Shown in pieces: positions 1 to 13,000 of a DNA stretch of 64,000 bases. Position numbers and translations under genes: made by a program. A model generated the notes under the pieces. The model saw only the letters and a list, made by a program, of their open reading frames with translations. It made no database searches and was not told where the DNA came from. The stretch lies in the NCBI RefSeq assembly GCF_032854445.1, contig NC_088301.1, positions 46,435,116-46,499,115 of the forward strand. The letters run 5' to 3'. This DNA is from Liolophura sinensis (Eukaryota; Mollusca; Polyplacophora; Chitonida; Chitonidae). Each line of letters opens with the position of its first letter. Position 1 is the first letter of the stretch.

Positions 1-181
1 TGGCTTCATCCAATTTGGTGAGAGGGTATGGTCGGTTTGTTCACCACATATTTCTGGTTAGAGAGACGTCTTAAAGATGACTACATCTAAGCAAATGAAA
101 CTCATCGTTTTACACATGTTGCCACGGTGAGATTGAGTTACTACCAGTGTGATGTTAAACCCTATTCCTTCATTCAATCAC

Positions 182-372
182 GGGGGCCTCTGTGGATGAG
201 GGTGTTAGCATGCCACCATGGCATAATGACTCAAGAGCCTGGCCGGAACCTGCGGATGGTTGTGGGTTTCCTGCGGTCTCTGCCAGGTTTCCTTCCACCA
301 TTATGCTGGCTGCTGTCATATAAGTGAAATACTCTTGATTACGGCATAAAACACCAATCAAATAAATAAATC
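182..372 (+). repeat. SINE copy, head to tail, with internal deletion
   Basis: It starts with a tRNA-like head (ggcctctgtgg...gttagca...cataatgactcaagagcct), skips the middle, and resumes at 'ctgcggatggttgtgggttt' through 'gcataaaacaccaatcaaat' and an AAATAAAT tail. It lies in a plexin intron upstream of exon a. Confidence 0.85.
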
Positions 373-570
373 ATTCATTCACATGAGGATCCTACATATC
401 CTATCAAATTTAGACCTGATTTGCTAAATAATTTTGGCAATGATCTGTAATTTATCCCAATTTAGTAATTGCCTGTATGTTACGTACCTCTTAAGTTGAC
501 AGATAAAGAGATTAAGACAATACTGTGTTATCAATACATTGAAAGGCTCTAGATATGTTCAAAATTATCA

Positions 571-778
571 GCGTAATGACCCAGAAGCCCCTCATCAAGT
601 CCAGCTCATTCTGGCTTCCTCTCCGGCTGTAAGTGGGAAGGCCTGCCAGCAACCTGCGGATGGTCGTGGGTTTCCGCCGGGCCCTGCCCGGTTTCCTTCC
701 ACCATAATGCTGGCCACTGTCGTATAAATGAAATATTCTTGAGTACAGCGTAAAACACCAATCAAATAAATAAATAAT
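571..778 (+). repeat. SINE copy lacking most of its tRNA head
   Basis: It runs from 'gcgtaatgacccagaagccc' through 'gtccagctcattctggcttc' and the GC-rich body to 'gcgtaaaacaccaatcaaat' plus (AAAT)n. It is close in sequence to the 182-372 copy and in the same orientation. Confidence 0.87.
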
Positions 779-1034
779 TTAAATTATCAGAATCGAATCA
801 AGGGACATCAAACTACATGTATTCTTCTGGGCTTTGACAGTCCGAACATTAGGGATCAATTTCTTGTGTCTTCAAACTTTTTTCTATAATATAATCTGTA
901 TATAATATGTTTGCATGTATATATATACATTGACAGTATTTGAAGTTTACAGTGAAAATACAGTGTGTTCATATATTTTTTATATCAGTAGTCGAATGTA
1001 ATGCTTGACTCCACAATAATTTTTCATTCCCAAG

Positions 1035-1094
1035 GTCTTACCTGGCCAATATTGTGACAGTTATTTTACTGGACAAACTGGATTACCTGATGCA
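1035..1094 (+). CDS. PLXN: Plexin exon a (GAP first half, YLANIV..KLDYLM)
   Basis: Acceptor 'cattcccaag' and donor GTGAGT flank 60 bases reading SYLANIVTVILLDKLDYLM. This aligns with the plexin stretch after the RDR motif. The first base completes a codon begun outside the window. The last two bases (CA) are completed by the A opening the exon at 8514, 7.4 kb away, which is why this short exon is easy to miss. Confidence 0.82.
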
Positions 1095-4000
1095 GTGAGT
1101 ATTAATAGGCAGTATGTACATGTACATCGTTAATGCATAATTTGGTCATATCAGTCAAGCCAAGCCAAGCCATCAGTAAATACTTCCTAAGGCTGGCACA
1201 ATTTAAAAAATGCAGAGCTGTATTCAGATCTTTTCAGAAAAATGGTAAGGGAATTTACTTGTTGCAAGAAACATATAGCAGACCAAAGGATGAATGGTAT
1301 CGGTGAAGTGAATGGGGAGGGGAGATAATCTATAGCAATGGAGACAATAACGGTTGTGGAGCTACAATTTTTCTCCACACATCTGCAACCATCCTTAAGA
1401 CTTTCACACACTCAAAAGACAGATTTATTATCTGCGACATAGATATAGATAATATGGTCTTGATTGTTGTCAGTAATTATGCTCCAACCAAGACCAAAGG
1501 TATAGAACAGGTACAGGTTTGGGAAGAAACCTTAATGGAAATGGAAAATGTCTCGTGCTTACCTTGTCATTGGGGGAGACCATAACACGATCTTAGATAA
1601 TAGCATAGACAAAAAGGGAGGTCAAGAAACAAAAAAACCTAGCCATTATGCAGAACAAATAATTAGCTCAATGGAAAAATACAACATAATAGATATATGG
1701 AGACAACTAGACCCAGAAACTGAACAATTTACATGGAGACAGGGGATACCCATGATGCAAAGCAGGCTAGATTTCTGGCTTATATCCACAATCTCTCCCC
1801 ATGCATTACCTTGGCTGAAATTTCCCGTCTATTTATTCTGACCATAGCTTTATATATACACTGCTCCCTCAAATTTATGCTGATCAATTTACCACGAAAT
1901 TGGAATTAATGTGATGGTGTTGTGTCCCCCACTTTCATTTTTTTTGTACCAGTGTCATTATGTTCATGGGGAAAAAGGGCAGAATTTTTGTCACAAGTAT
2001 GTCTTTAGGCATTGCTTTTGACCACATTTGAATGTATATCAAGTTTTTATTAATGTAAATTTGTAATATGACAAATAAAAACTGTGCTGAGAATTGTAAT
2101 CCTACCGTACCTGGGTAAACAATGAGACATGCTTGAGTGGGAGTCTAGGAACAAGCCAGATTTCAGCTGAATTGCTTCCCTTCACGCTTGTTGGGTGCTA
2201 TTAAAGCCCTTCACATATGATCCTGCTGTTGACTCCAAGTTGAAGCTTTGACAATGAAAATCAACGGTTACACGACTTTCTGTGCATAATTTTGAATTCT
2301 CCTGGTATGTGGCACTGTCTGTTTGGTGCATTTAGTTTACAGTACATTTACAAAAACACTGAATGGTGAAGAGGTTGTCAGCGCACAGAAAACTGTGAAT
2401 CTCCTCACAGGTTATGTTTCCTTCAAGTCGCCATAAGGCTTGCCTGCCTGAGTGGTGGGAATTTGATTTAACAACATTATCAATCTGTTTAGCTGTTATG
2501 TAAATAAAAATGGAAATATATTTATTTTGGAGTGACCTTTGCTCCACCTACGATGACTTTGCAAGAATCCTCTTTTGTGTTGGTTTTGAGCAACAGATTT
2601 GTTGTCACCAGTCCAGCGGTGTAACAATTTGTTGCCGCCAGCTTTGTTTTCTTACACATTTTCAAGGCTGATTAAGGTTTGTTCTCATCAAAATACATTG
2701 TTCCATTAAGAAAAAAAAGAATTCTTGGCATACTCTTCTCATGCAAGTCTAATGTTTGCCTTTCTCGAAGATAACATACCCTTGATTCGTGGATAAAGTA
2801 AAGGTTAATTACTTTACAAGCGATAATGCTCAATTATTTAAAGACTTTATTAAGAGACATGCAAGAATTTTTATAATGGTTATTGTTTTATTAAACCGGG
2901 TGACTCAATCAATGCAAGTACCCGAAATTCTTGTGTACATTTTGTATCATACCGTACAACTGTCGTCAGTCACATTCAAAATTCTGGTGATTCCAGCCAT
3001 TACAAATTATCTCCCTTGTCAGGATTTGATTTTGCACGGATTCGATTATAACATGATATAAATCTTTTGGATCTGGATGAGCATGTTATTTCGATGGAGC
3101 AATATATATATATCAATTGTGGGTAAACCATTTAAACAAAGGGGCAAAGGCTTCTGGAAGTTAAACTCAACTCTACTATTTGATAGTCGGTATACACAGC
3201 AGCCTTGAGAATTAATTAAGGAAAGCCTGGAAAATATAGAAGACAAGGGCCTTAAATGGGAATGAGTTAAATGTGAAATTAATGACTTTACGATTACGTA
3301 TACAAACAAAAAAAGATATCAAAATGGAACAAAGAATTATTGAGGATCTGAGTATTTTAGAAAAAGAACAAAATAAAAATCCCGTTCCAAATACTGAACA
3401 AAAGATCAAATTATTAATTGAAGCCTAAAGGAATCTATCCATGCAAAAAAATGACCAAGCAGTTTTCCATAGCAAAGCCAGGTAGTATGAGTACTGTGAA
3501 AAATGTTTAAATTGCTTTTTTGGACTAGAAAAAGAAACTATTTGAATAAAACTATAACCAAATTGTGTGATGCAGAGAAGCAGGACTACATCACAAATAC
3601 AGTGGAAATACTGAGTCTGTAAAGAAAGTTCTATCGTCACTTTTCTCAAGAAACATTGAATGCCCACCTGAAGAAATTGCAGATTTTCTTGATGTACAAA
3701 ATGTCCCCAAAATCAGTGAATATGATAAAGTTAAATGTGATCGAAAATGAATGGAGAGAAACTTTAAAACACCTCCAAAATAATAAATGCCCAGGTTGTG
3801 GTGATCTACCAGCAGAATTTTATAAATTAATGTAGAATGATGTTAAAGTACTTGTGGTAGAAAGCCACATGCTTACATGAAAGGACAGCTCTCTGTGGAT
3901 CAAAAAAAGAGGCATTATATCTCTTACACCTAAAAAGATAAAAATGAAACCTGCCTTTCTAACTGGAGGCTTATCACATTGAATACAGACTACAAGATTA

Positions 4001-7000
4001 TAGCTAAAGTTATAGCAAATAGATTAAAAGCAGTTATATCCTCAATTATACATGAAGATCCGACCGGCTTCATGGAAAACCTATACATAGGTGAAAACAT
4101 TCAGCTGATCTATGATATTATGGAACACTGTCACAAAAATAATGATCCATGGCTAATAGTGTTCCTGGACTTCAAAAAAGCATTTGGTAAGCTTAATTAG
4201 GATGATTTAAAAAATGTGTTGAAATTATTTAGATTTGGAGAAACCTTAATACAGTGCATGCAAACCAACATATCAAGCTGTGTACAGAATAATGGTTTCT
4301 CATCTAGTTTCTTTGATGTAGAGAGTGGTGTTCATCAGGGATGTCCTCTGTCCCCATATCTGTTTGTTCTGGCGTTTGAGCTTATGGTTATTAAGATTAG
4401 AACAGATGCGCTAATACAAAGGATCATTCAAAATCAAAATCAAAGAAAGATATCACTGTATGCAGATGACACTTCTAGTTTTGTATCAGTTTTGGTATCT
4501 GCCCATCATGTAATTATTAACTTACTAGATTATTATAAATATTCAGGTTTGAACATAGACTGTAAAAAATCTCAGTGTCTCCCTGTAATAGGGAGTTTGA
4601 GGAGTTTGTTAACAATGGCCTGGTAGAAGGTATTGTTTGTACAGAAGATATATCCATTTGTACTCTAGGGATAAACTTCTCAAACAATGTTTATGAATCA
4701 ATGATAAGAAACTATAATGAAAAATTTAAAGATCTTAAAGGAACTCCTATCACATGGAGAAAACGTAAGCTAACCCTGCAGGGTAAAATTCTTGTTATTA
4801 AGTCTTTAGCAATGTCAGAACTGATGTTCTTATTTTCTGTATTACGCACTTCAGAATGGGTCATATATGAATGTTAAAGACCTTGATTTTCTATGGGATG
4901 GCAAGGAACATAAGGTAAAATATTGTCCCATTATAGGGGACTATGATACTGGGGTTATTAGAACACTACATGTGCCATCAGTGGTCAAGGCAATTAAAGC
5001 CACTTGGATACTGAGATGATACAGATCAAATGGTAATGGCGATTGGATCTGTTTGTTGAAATCATGTTTTAGTACTATAGAGTTAAGTGATTTCCTAAGA
5101 TGCAACTTTCCTAAACATGACATCCCATGATCTGTTTCCCTTTTTTCAAGCAAATCTTTGAAATCTGGAGCGAAATCATTGACGATAGTAACCTTGATCT
5201 GGACGCTGAAGACATGGATAAGCAGATGATATGGTTTAATAAGCATATTCTCCTCAATAAGGACACCATATTTTGGAAGGCTTGGTATAAGGCAGGCATT
5301 AAATATATGCATCGATTATTTAATGAGAATGGTATGCATTGTTTGCCAGATCAGTTACATACAATGTAAGGCATTTCTGTTCAGGATAACTTCTGTCTTG
5401 TTTTAGTTCACGGCACACCATTCCAGACTCCCAAAAGCAAAACTACAAGACAGGGTCATAATGAATGTATCCCAGGGTCTCTGTCTGTTTGAAGGGTAAA
5501 ACTCACAAGGTTTTACACTCAAAATGTAGAAACATGTACTGGCATCTTGTTACAAGATGAACCAACTGGGTTCAGTAGATAGAAGAGTGAACTCATGGTA
5601 GACCTATAAAGTTAGTAAACTTAGGACTTTCCACTTGAAGCTGTTATATCGTATACTAAGGTGCAAGAAATTTCTCTTTATGAATATTCAGGTTGATAGC
5701 CCATTTTGTACGAAATGCAGTGATACAGAAACTTTAGGTCATCTCTTCTAGGATTATCCAATAAAATGCATGTTTTGAAAAAAATTTGAGGAAGGGTGGA
5801 AAACTGACATGAAAGAGAATGACTGCGCACTATTATACTAGCATTATCCAAGAGAGTTCCCTTTTGAATTATTGTATATTACAAGGGAAGTGGTTCATAT
5901 AAAAATGTACCTTTGAGGATAAATGACCGATTTTCAAACCTTTTCTATACTATGTAAAAAAAATAATCTTAACGGTGAAAAGTATATATGTATGAAAAAT
6001 AGTGAAAATTTTGAAGGCTTTCAAGAAATATGGGCACAACTATGTACATCATTGAAAAGTAGGCTTCATTTGCAAGAAGCAAGAGTCACTTGTGTTATTC
6101 AATGTCTATTGTGAGTTAATGGATTCTGCAAGCGGTGGTATCTGACTTCAGTTGTCATGTCTGCGTTATAAACATGTTGATATTGTGCACATGTACATGT
6201 ATGTTCTGTAGTTGGTGACCTGTAAAATTTAAAAGAGAGTAAAGATCAGCTTGTGATCTTTGGTTTGTAGTAAATACTTCCCATGCCTCTTTCACACTAA
6301 CATATCATTTGCATTAAACCTTTCAGCCAGTGTGTTGATTTAATTACATGTACATGCTTAAGCCCAATTTTATATGTAAAGTATTTCTGTATGCAACCAA
6401 ATGGATGTACCTAATTGACTAAAAAAAGCAACGTAACCCTAAATAGTTTGTTGCACCTGCACTCATCATGCCATTGTGCGCAGGGTGCAAAGTATAAGAT
6501 TTAGTCATTCAGTCAGGAAATATTTTCCTGAATTCTCAAGTAGATGCAAAACGTTTCTAGCTTCATCAGGCTTGTAACTCCATCAACCTCTATCATAACC
6601 TGTATTCCATAATAATAATTTGATTTCCTTAAAATGCATGTCACAGTTTGCACTTTTTATGAAGATTGCAGACTAATTAATTACTGGTGTAAGGATGGAA
6701 ATCAGGAGAGGGAAAATCTGCTTGTCAACTCATTATCAAATTTATGCGACAGTGAATCTCTAGTAGACAGACTAGAGTTTCTACTCTGTTTTTTATTCAT
6801 GAGTCTTGTACGTCTCTCTTAAGCAAGATTATCGGTTACATTAGCTGTATTACAAAGTAACTCATAGAAATCTATAAAATGACCAAGGTGTCTGTTTGCA
6901 ACTGTAAATGGTCTCACGGCATCCCTGCTTATGTAGATGCAAATGTATGTCAGCATGACTGTGGTGCTTGATTGTAATGGAGCTGATTCTCTTGACATCT

Positions 7001-10000
7001 CTAGAGTATGAGAAGCATTATTATTAACAGATAGGGATCTTGAACACAAAGTAACAGCGGACGCCTTGCACATAAAATAATGGCAGGCATCTTGTACTCA
7101 GAGTATAAACTACAGGCATCTTGCAGACAAAGTAACTGCAGACATCTTGCAGATAAAGTAACTGCAAACATCTTTCACACAAGGTGACTGCAAGCATCTT
7201 TCACACAAGGTAACTGCAGGCATCTTGCACACAAAGCAACTGCAGCATCTTGCACACAAATTAACTGCAAGCCTCTTTTGCATGGAGTAACTGCAGGCCT
7301 CTTTCGCACAGAGTAACTGCAGGCCAACTGCGCATGAAGTAACTGCAGGCATATTGTACTATGAAATATCCCCATAATGTGTGTAATAATTTAGGTTACA
7401 TTATTGTTGTGGTGTAAATGACTTGCACGCAGTACATGTACTTTCTCATTTAGCTGATACTCATCTGGCACATGAAATAAATGCAGACAACTATAAAGCA
7501 TGATCAACAACATGAACAAGGGCTATTAGAGGGAAGATGACAAATTATTACTTAGGAATGAGTGGTTCAGAAAAAGATATTTGAAGGATATTCAAGTCAG
7601 AAATGGGATATAAAGACAGGGAACTTAAATTAAGATGTGCTCTTGCACCTCCAAGCCTCGGCAACTTAAAGACTGCAAAAGTTAAGTCACACTATCACAG
7701 TTAAGCAGTTAAGAATTAGCTAAGATAGTTACTTAAACATTTGAGATTGATGCTGAAGAAAGGATGGAAAGCATGGCTGATTTTTGGCTGCTAGTAAATG
7801 TTAACTACCCTCCCGGCATGCATGTAATGCTGGTTGCTGTCACGATACATGACAAAGGTGTAAATAAGTTTGTTATTCGTGCTGTGCCAAGATATTGGGA
7901 GGAGGACATGGAAATGTTGTTGTCTGTACATCCCGTCTGTGTTGTGAACACAAGATCTCAGAATTTAAAAATCGCTATCAAACTTGGACTGCAATCAAGT
8001 CCAGCCCATGCTGGCTTCCTCTTCAGTCATATATCGTAAGACCATTCAGGAACCTACCGGTGGTTGCAGGATCCTGTGGCACTCTGCCAAGTTCCTTCCA
8101 ACCATAATACTGGCTGTGGTCTTAAGAGTGAAATATTCTTGAGTATAGAATAAAACACCAATCAGATACATAAATAAATTAATTAATTTCAGTCATAGTG
8201 ACAATTGTAAAGATAACATTACAAATTGGTTTTAGCTGGTCACCATTAATCAAAATTGGTGCCAATGGCCCACCTACATTTTTTATTCATCTGTGAATGA
8301 AGTATTTATATTTTGAGGGCAATATCTTGGAAACATATAATGGATCACCTTGAAACTTTAATTAGTGCCTTAATTTTAATACATTGGTGTCAGATTGTTT
8401 GACACTGCTTTTTGTTGAGTTGTTTGATCAGAACTGGCTACTTACGCACGTTGTGCTAGTTCTCAATGCCACAAATTTGGCTAGATGTTTTTATTGTTTG
8501 TTTGACTGTACAGAATATGGATGGAGCTATTTAAGGAGCATGTGTCTCGAGCAGTTGAGAGAAAACAGCAGAAACAGATCATGAGAAGGTTGGTGAAATG
8601 ATTTCAGTTTTTGATGTTTCAGTAGTGTGGTTGACTTGATGCTTCCACATGCTGTAAGATACTTCCATATCGTATATGATAAAGAACTAACACCCATGCC
8701 TGATCGCAAGCAGTGTGCAGTGGCCATGCCTTAAAAGTGTGTATTATTTTAAGCATTTTTGAGCTTTATTCTGTTAATTATAAATATGCATGATTTTATT
8801 TTGTGTGTTTGTGTTCTATATCATAGGTCCTTTTAGCATTAAATTTGTGTTTTTTGTTGATGTTGAAAACCAAGACTGTTTGTGCTTTGATTTATATGCT
8901 TTTCCTGTAATGTTTCTTTTTCTTTCTTTGTTGGCTTTGCATTTTTTCTTGGTTTTGGTGTTTTCATAGGAATGAAACTATTGTAGAAAAGATGATCAGC
9001 AACTGGCTTTCTCTGTGCATGTATGATAATATGAAGGTAAGATTGTGTTATTGAGAAAGTTTTCTATAATTTACGGTACATATAGAATGAAAACAAACCA
9101 ATGAGGTTTTCCTTATTTTGGGGGGGAGGGGGAGCGGGGTCTGTCCAAGACTTTGATTGAAACATATTGTTATGATGAGCACTTATATTTGTTCTTTACT
9201 GAACCAATGTGCATATCATAATATAGAATATCTCCACTAGGAAGCCTAAGTTTTGTCAGAATGCATATTTAGCTTGCAAATATAATTTCTCCAAAAGTCC
9301 ATAGCCAAATTTAATAATACATCTAACATGGACCCACTGAACATAATGAAATGTGGTCAGTACAAATATGTTCACATTTGGTGATGGGTTTTGTGAATGC
9401 ATGGTCACCAAAAGTTCATGCTTGGCAAATTAAACATTTGTTATTGAGGTATTATATTGTAACAAAAAGACTGAGATGAAGATGCATCAGAATCCAGAAC
9501 TGTGATCCATTTGAAGTCAAACGTGTATAAATCATCTTTTTAAGTGATGAAAATTGTGTAATTTAACTATTGCAATATCTCTTCAATCATGTGCACCAAC
9601 ATGATTGATGTTAAACTACAATCAAATAGAATCCATTTCCATTGGATAGGTTTCAGCATGAGTTAATGCACGACAAAGCCTCCAAGGACAGATCATTCAT
9701 AGTCTGTAGGTTTAGAGAATTTAACATCTGACAATTTGTACATACAACAAGAGCAGTGCGTACAACAAAGAGCAGTGAAGACTTGGGCAGACACATTTGT
9801 GCCTTGTAGTGAGTCATGCTGTATGCCCAGAAAGTGGACGTTGTGAATGTTTCAGGTGTTGGCTTGCAATCCTCATCGGAGTGAGTTTTGTATCAATTGT
9901 TGTATGACCTTGGGGTTTTTTTTTTTCAGAACCATACAGGGTCAAGTTTATACATGTTGTACAAAGCAACAGAGATGTTAACAGATTATGGGCCTGTGGA

Positions 10001-13000
10001 TGCTGTGACTGGAGAGGCACACTACACCTTGTCTGAGGAGAGGCTGCTCAAAGAAACCATTCGTAATGAACAACTGGTATGTCCCCCACTGTACATTCTG
10101 GTCATGCCATTTTCTGTGTTTTAAGGCCTGTAGCTAACGATCTCATAACATGCGAGGTTGTGTTTCTGCACGTATCTGAAGTTATTATAGGAAGAGCCTT
10201 GCTAGATCATATGGTTTAAGGGCTGCCAATATCGGGCCATTTTCCAATTGACCCTAAATGACCTAAAAAGTCAACCACAAAGAGCATTTTTGGAGGTAAA
10301 TAAATGTCATGAGATGCTAAAAGTTACTTTTCCCCATAGGATATCATCCTATCTTCCAAAAACCTCTCAAAGCACCTTTCTAAAATCCATAGAACTCACA
10401 GGAAATGTGAGTGGGAAAATGAGCAACAGACATGGACCAAATCTTAGATCATTTGGTGTGTTTATGAGTTAGATCTTGTTGTTCTACGCTTTGGCATATA
10501 TAATTACAAAATTCTTAAAGAGCTACTTTAGTGTTAAGACATGTATGTCTTAAAGGCAAGGTTAAATGATAAGGATCAAGGTAGTCAGAGTTGCTTTCTT
10601 AAATTGTAGCAAAAACGCATTGTATTAAAGCCGTTGTTACTCGTTTGGGAGGAAAACACAGAAACAGAGTTTTCTGCGGTTTCCAATTTTCCCTACTGTG
10701 ACGTCATGCAAGAACACGTCACCTATCATTGACTTATAGCAACAAATCATGTGGTACTTTCAAACGCGCATGACGTCATTCCAACATAACTGTCTTACGC
10801 AACGTCATAACAGCCTGATTCATCGTCACATAAGGAATATTACTACATCACATCAGGAACATTTTTCAGAAACTGCGGAAGATTTTCTTCAGCAAATTCA
10901 GTTCTTCAGCTAATTTTCAGAAATTTTTGTGAACCTTGGTGATAGCTATATTCAATAATATTTAATATTTCAATCTGGCGTCTCCTAGGACAGAAGTTCT
11001 GCCTGAAGATATTTGATATTTATCATTGTAATGTAAAATTATCAATTGTAGACGAATCTGTATTCACATTGCACTGCATTTTTTTTTTCTTTTCATTTAT
11101 CATAGACCATTACAGTGGATGTGAGTGGAAATGAATATTCCTGTAAAGTGTTGGATTGTGATGCAATTAGTCAAGTGAAACAGAAGTGTCTAAACCAGAT
11201 TTATACAAGTGCCCCGGTGTCAGAACGTCCTCGGGAAGAGCAGGTGGATCTGGGTAAGTCTAAGTGAAAACATTCTTTTGAACAGATTGTCAAGATACAA
11301 TGAATTTTGAAGTCATCTTGTATTTCATCTAATAGTTACCTGTGTGCAAAATTAGTTAATAAAGCTGAAAGGACATCTAATGAGCTGACAAAACTTAAAG
11401 GAGAGCTTATGGTGGACATAAAACAATAGAATTTTTATAGAATGTAATAAGGAGGTTGGATGTGTAAATGAAATGTTGAGTCAATTTTCTGCTTGACTCC
11501 TGTTGTTATGGCTGTTCCAATTTTTGGACTGAGCCAGGTTTCTACTTTTTTGGTCTCTGTCAGAATGGCACTCCGGAAAGAATGGCAGACTTATTTTGAA
11601 CAACTTTGACAATACAACTGAGGCTGACGGGGAGTGGCGCAGAATAAATACTCTAAAACATTTCAATGTCAAAGATGGATCAAAGATGGCCCTACTGAGC
11701 AAAGAGGATGAAGGAATTGAGACTGACAGTCCCTATGGTATGGCACAGTCCACTTCAATTTTTTTTTCAAAGGCTTGTTGAATATACATGTGATTGACAA
11801 ATGTTTAGTATTTCAGTGGAAAGCCATGAATTTAATATGACCCAACTGACCATGATTTTTCTGTGTTTGGGCAGGGAAAGCAGTGGAATGCAACATGGCT
11901 TTCTAATGCAAACATGAAAAAAATGTCATACTGTGGTTAGTTACAGTTGGATGAAAATGACTTTGTGTTTGTTTGTTTTAATTTAAGGAAACATAGGTTG
12001 CTCGTCAGCAAGTCTAATATCTACAAATGATATTAATGTGGATGAGGACTCCAGAATCTGGCATCTGGTTAGTATTTGTTCTTAGGTGCAAATAATGGGA
12101 GACTGACTTTTTATGGGTCTGCCAATACTTAGTGAGATGGGATAAATTTACAGCAGTTTGGTGAGTGGACATTTTGGACACATTAGTGCTCGCATTTCAA
12201 ATGGGTACAAAAAAAAAAAAATGGACAAAAAAAAAAAACAGGCTGTAGTATACCCATGTTTAAGCACGTTATGTTGAGCGGAAGTTTTGAGTTCATGTGT
12301 CTCCTACATACAAACTCTTTTGTAACTGTGCTACAAAATCTGTGTTTATTTTAAAGCCACAGCCATCTTTTTACAGAAGACCCTAGACCTTTAACTTCCT
12401 CTGCAAAGAATTCTTTAACTATATAAATTTATCTGTAAAGATATATTTCCACAACAACTGAATGAATTTTTTTTACAGCAGCAGAAATTGTTTCTTTTTT
12501 TAATATGTCCCCATTGAGGTACATAGTGTAATAATGCTTTCCATGCATACAATTGAATGGGCAAGCTGAAGACACATTTCATAATTGTGATGTTGTACTT
12601 TAAAGGTCTGTATTTCACATGGATAATATCTGTGAATATCTGCAGTTTTACGAACTTCTTAATCAGGTGAGCTACTGCTGTGTTCTCTGAATACCTTGTT
12701 TAATATTTCATTGATGCAACATTTAATACTTATTTTAACATTGTTGTATAGCCCTTTTGTGTACCTTCAGGTGAGAACAGAAGATAACAACGATGACAGT
12801 AAGCAATGTGTGATAAGTGAGATATACTTAACCAGACTAATGTCAACTAAGGTAAGAATGAAATAATTATGCTTATTTCTCTTTATAAACTTTACAGATG
12901 GCCTGAAGGTCATTATTCTTGCCATTATTTTCAGCATTTATTGTCATGAAGTAAATACATCTTTAATATCCCTAACATATATCAGTCTATATTCATTTCT

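Larger units (their letters stand above)
1190..6280 (+). mobile_element. Degenerate L1/Tx1-like non-LTR retrotransposon (LINE) in a plexin intron
   Basis: Read across frames, the region has the order of a non-LTR element: an endonuclease part (about 1200-1910), a linker with the FWKLNSTLL motif (from about 3130), reverse transcriptase with GVHQGCPLSPYLFVLAFE and YADDT (about 3780-4870), a C-terminal part with a cysteine-histidine knuckle (FCTKCSDTETLGH, about 5705-5745), and a final hairpin at 6241-6261. Many stops and frameshifts show it is dead. It lies in the same orientation as plexin and makes up most of the 7.4-kb intron. About 1.15 kb between endonuclease and linker does not look like LINE sequence. 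Clade assignment is from motif style only. Confidence 0.85.

Noticed and set aside
1-1034. Search for the plexin exon preceding 1035
   Set aside because: No segment with the expected RDR-type motif and a phase-2 donor was found. The exon is probably upstream of the window.
4941-5312. 123-codon minus-strand frame inside the LINE
   Set aside because: It is antisense to the LINE C-terminal region, whose plus-strand translation carries the family motifs.
7110-7375. Cysteine-rich minus-strand peptides
   Set aside because: They arise from the 26-bp tandem array in more than one frame, with no sign of a start, splice site or family.
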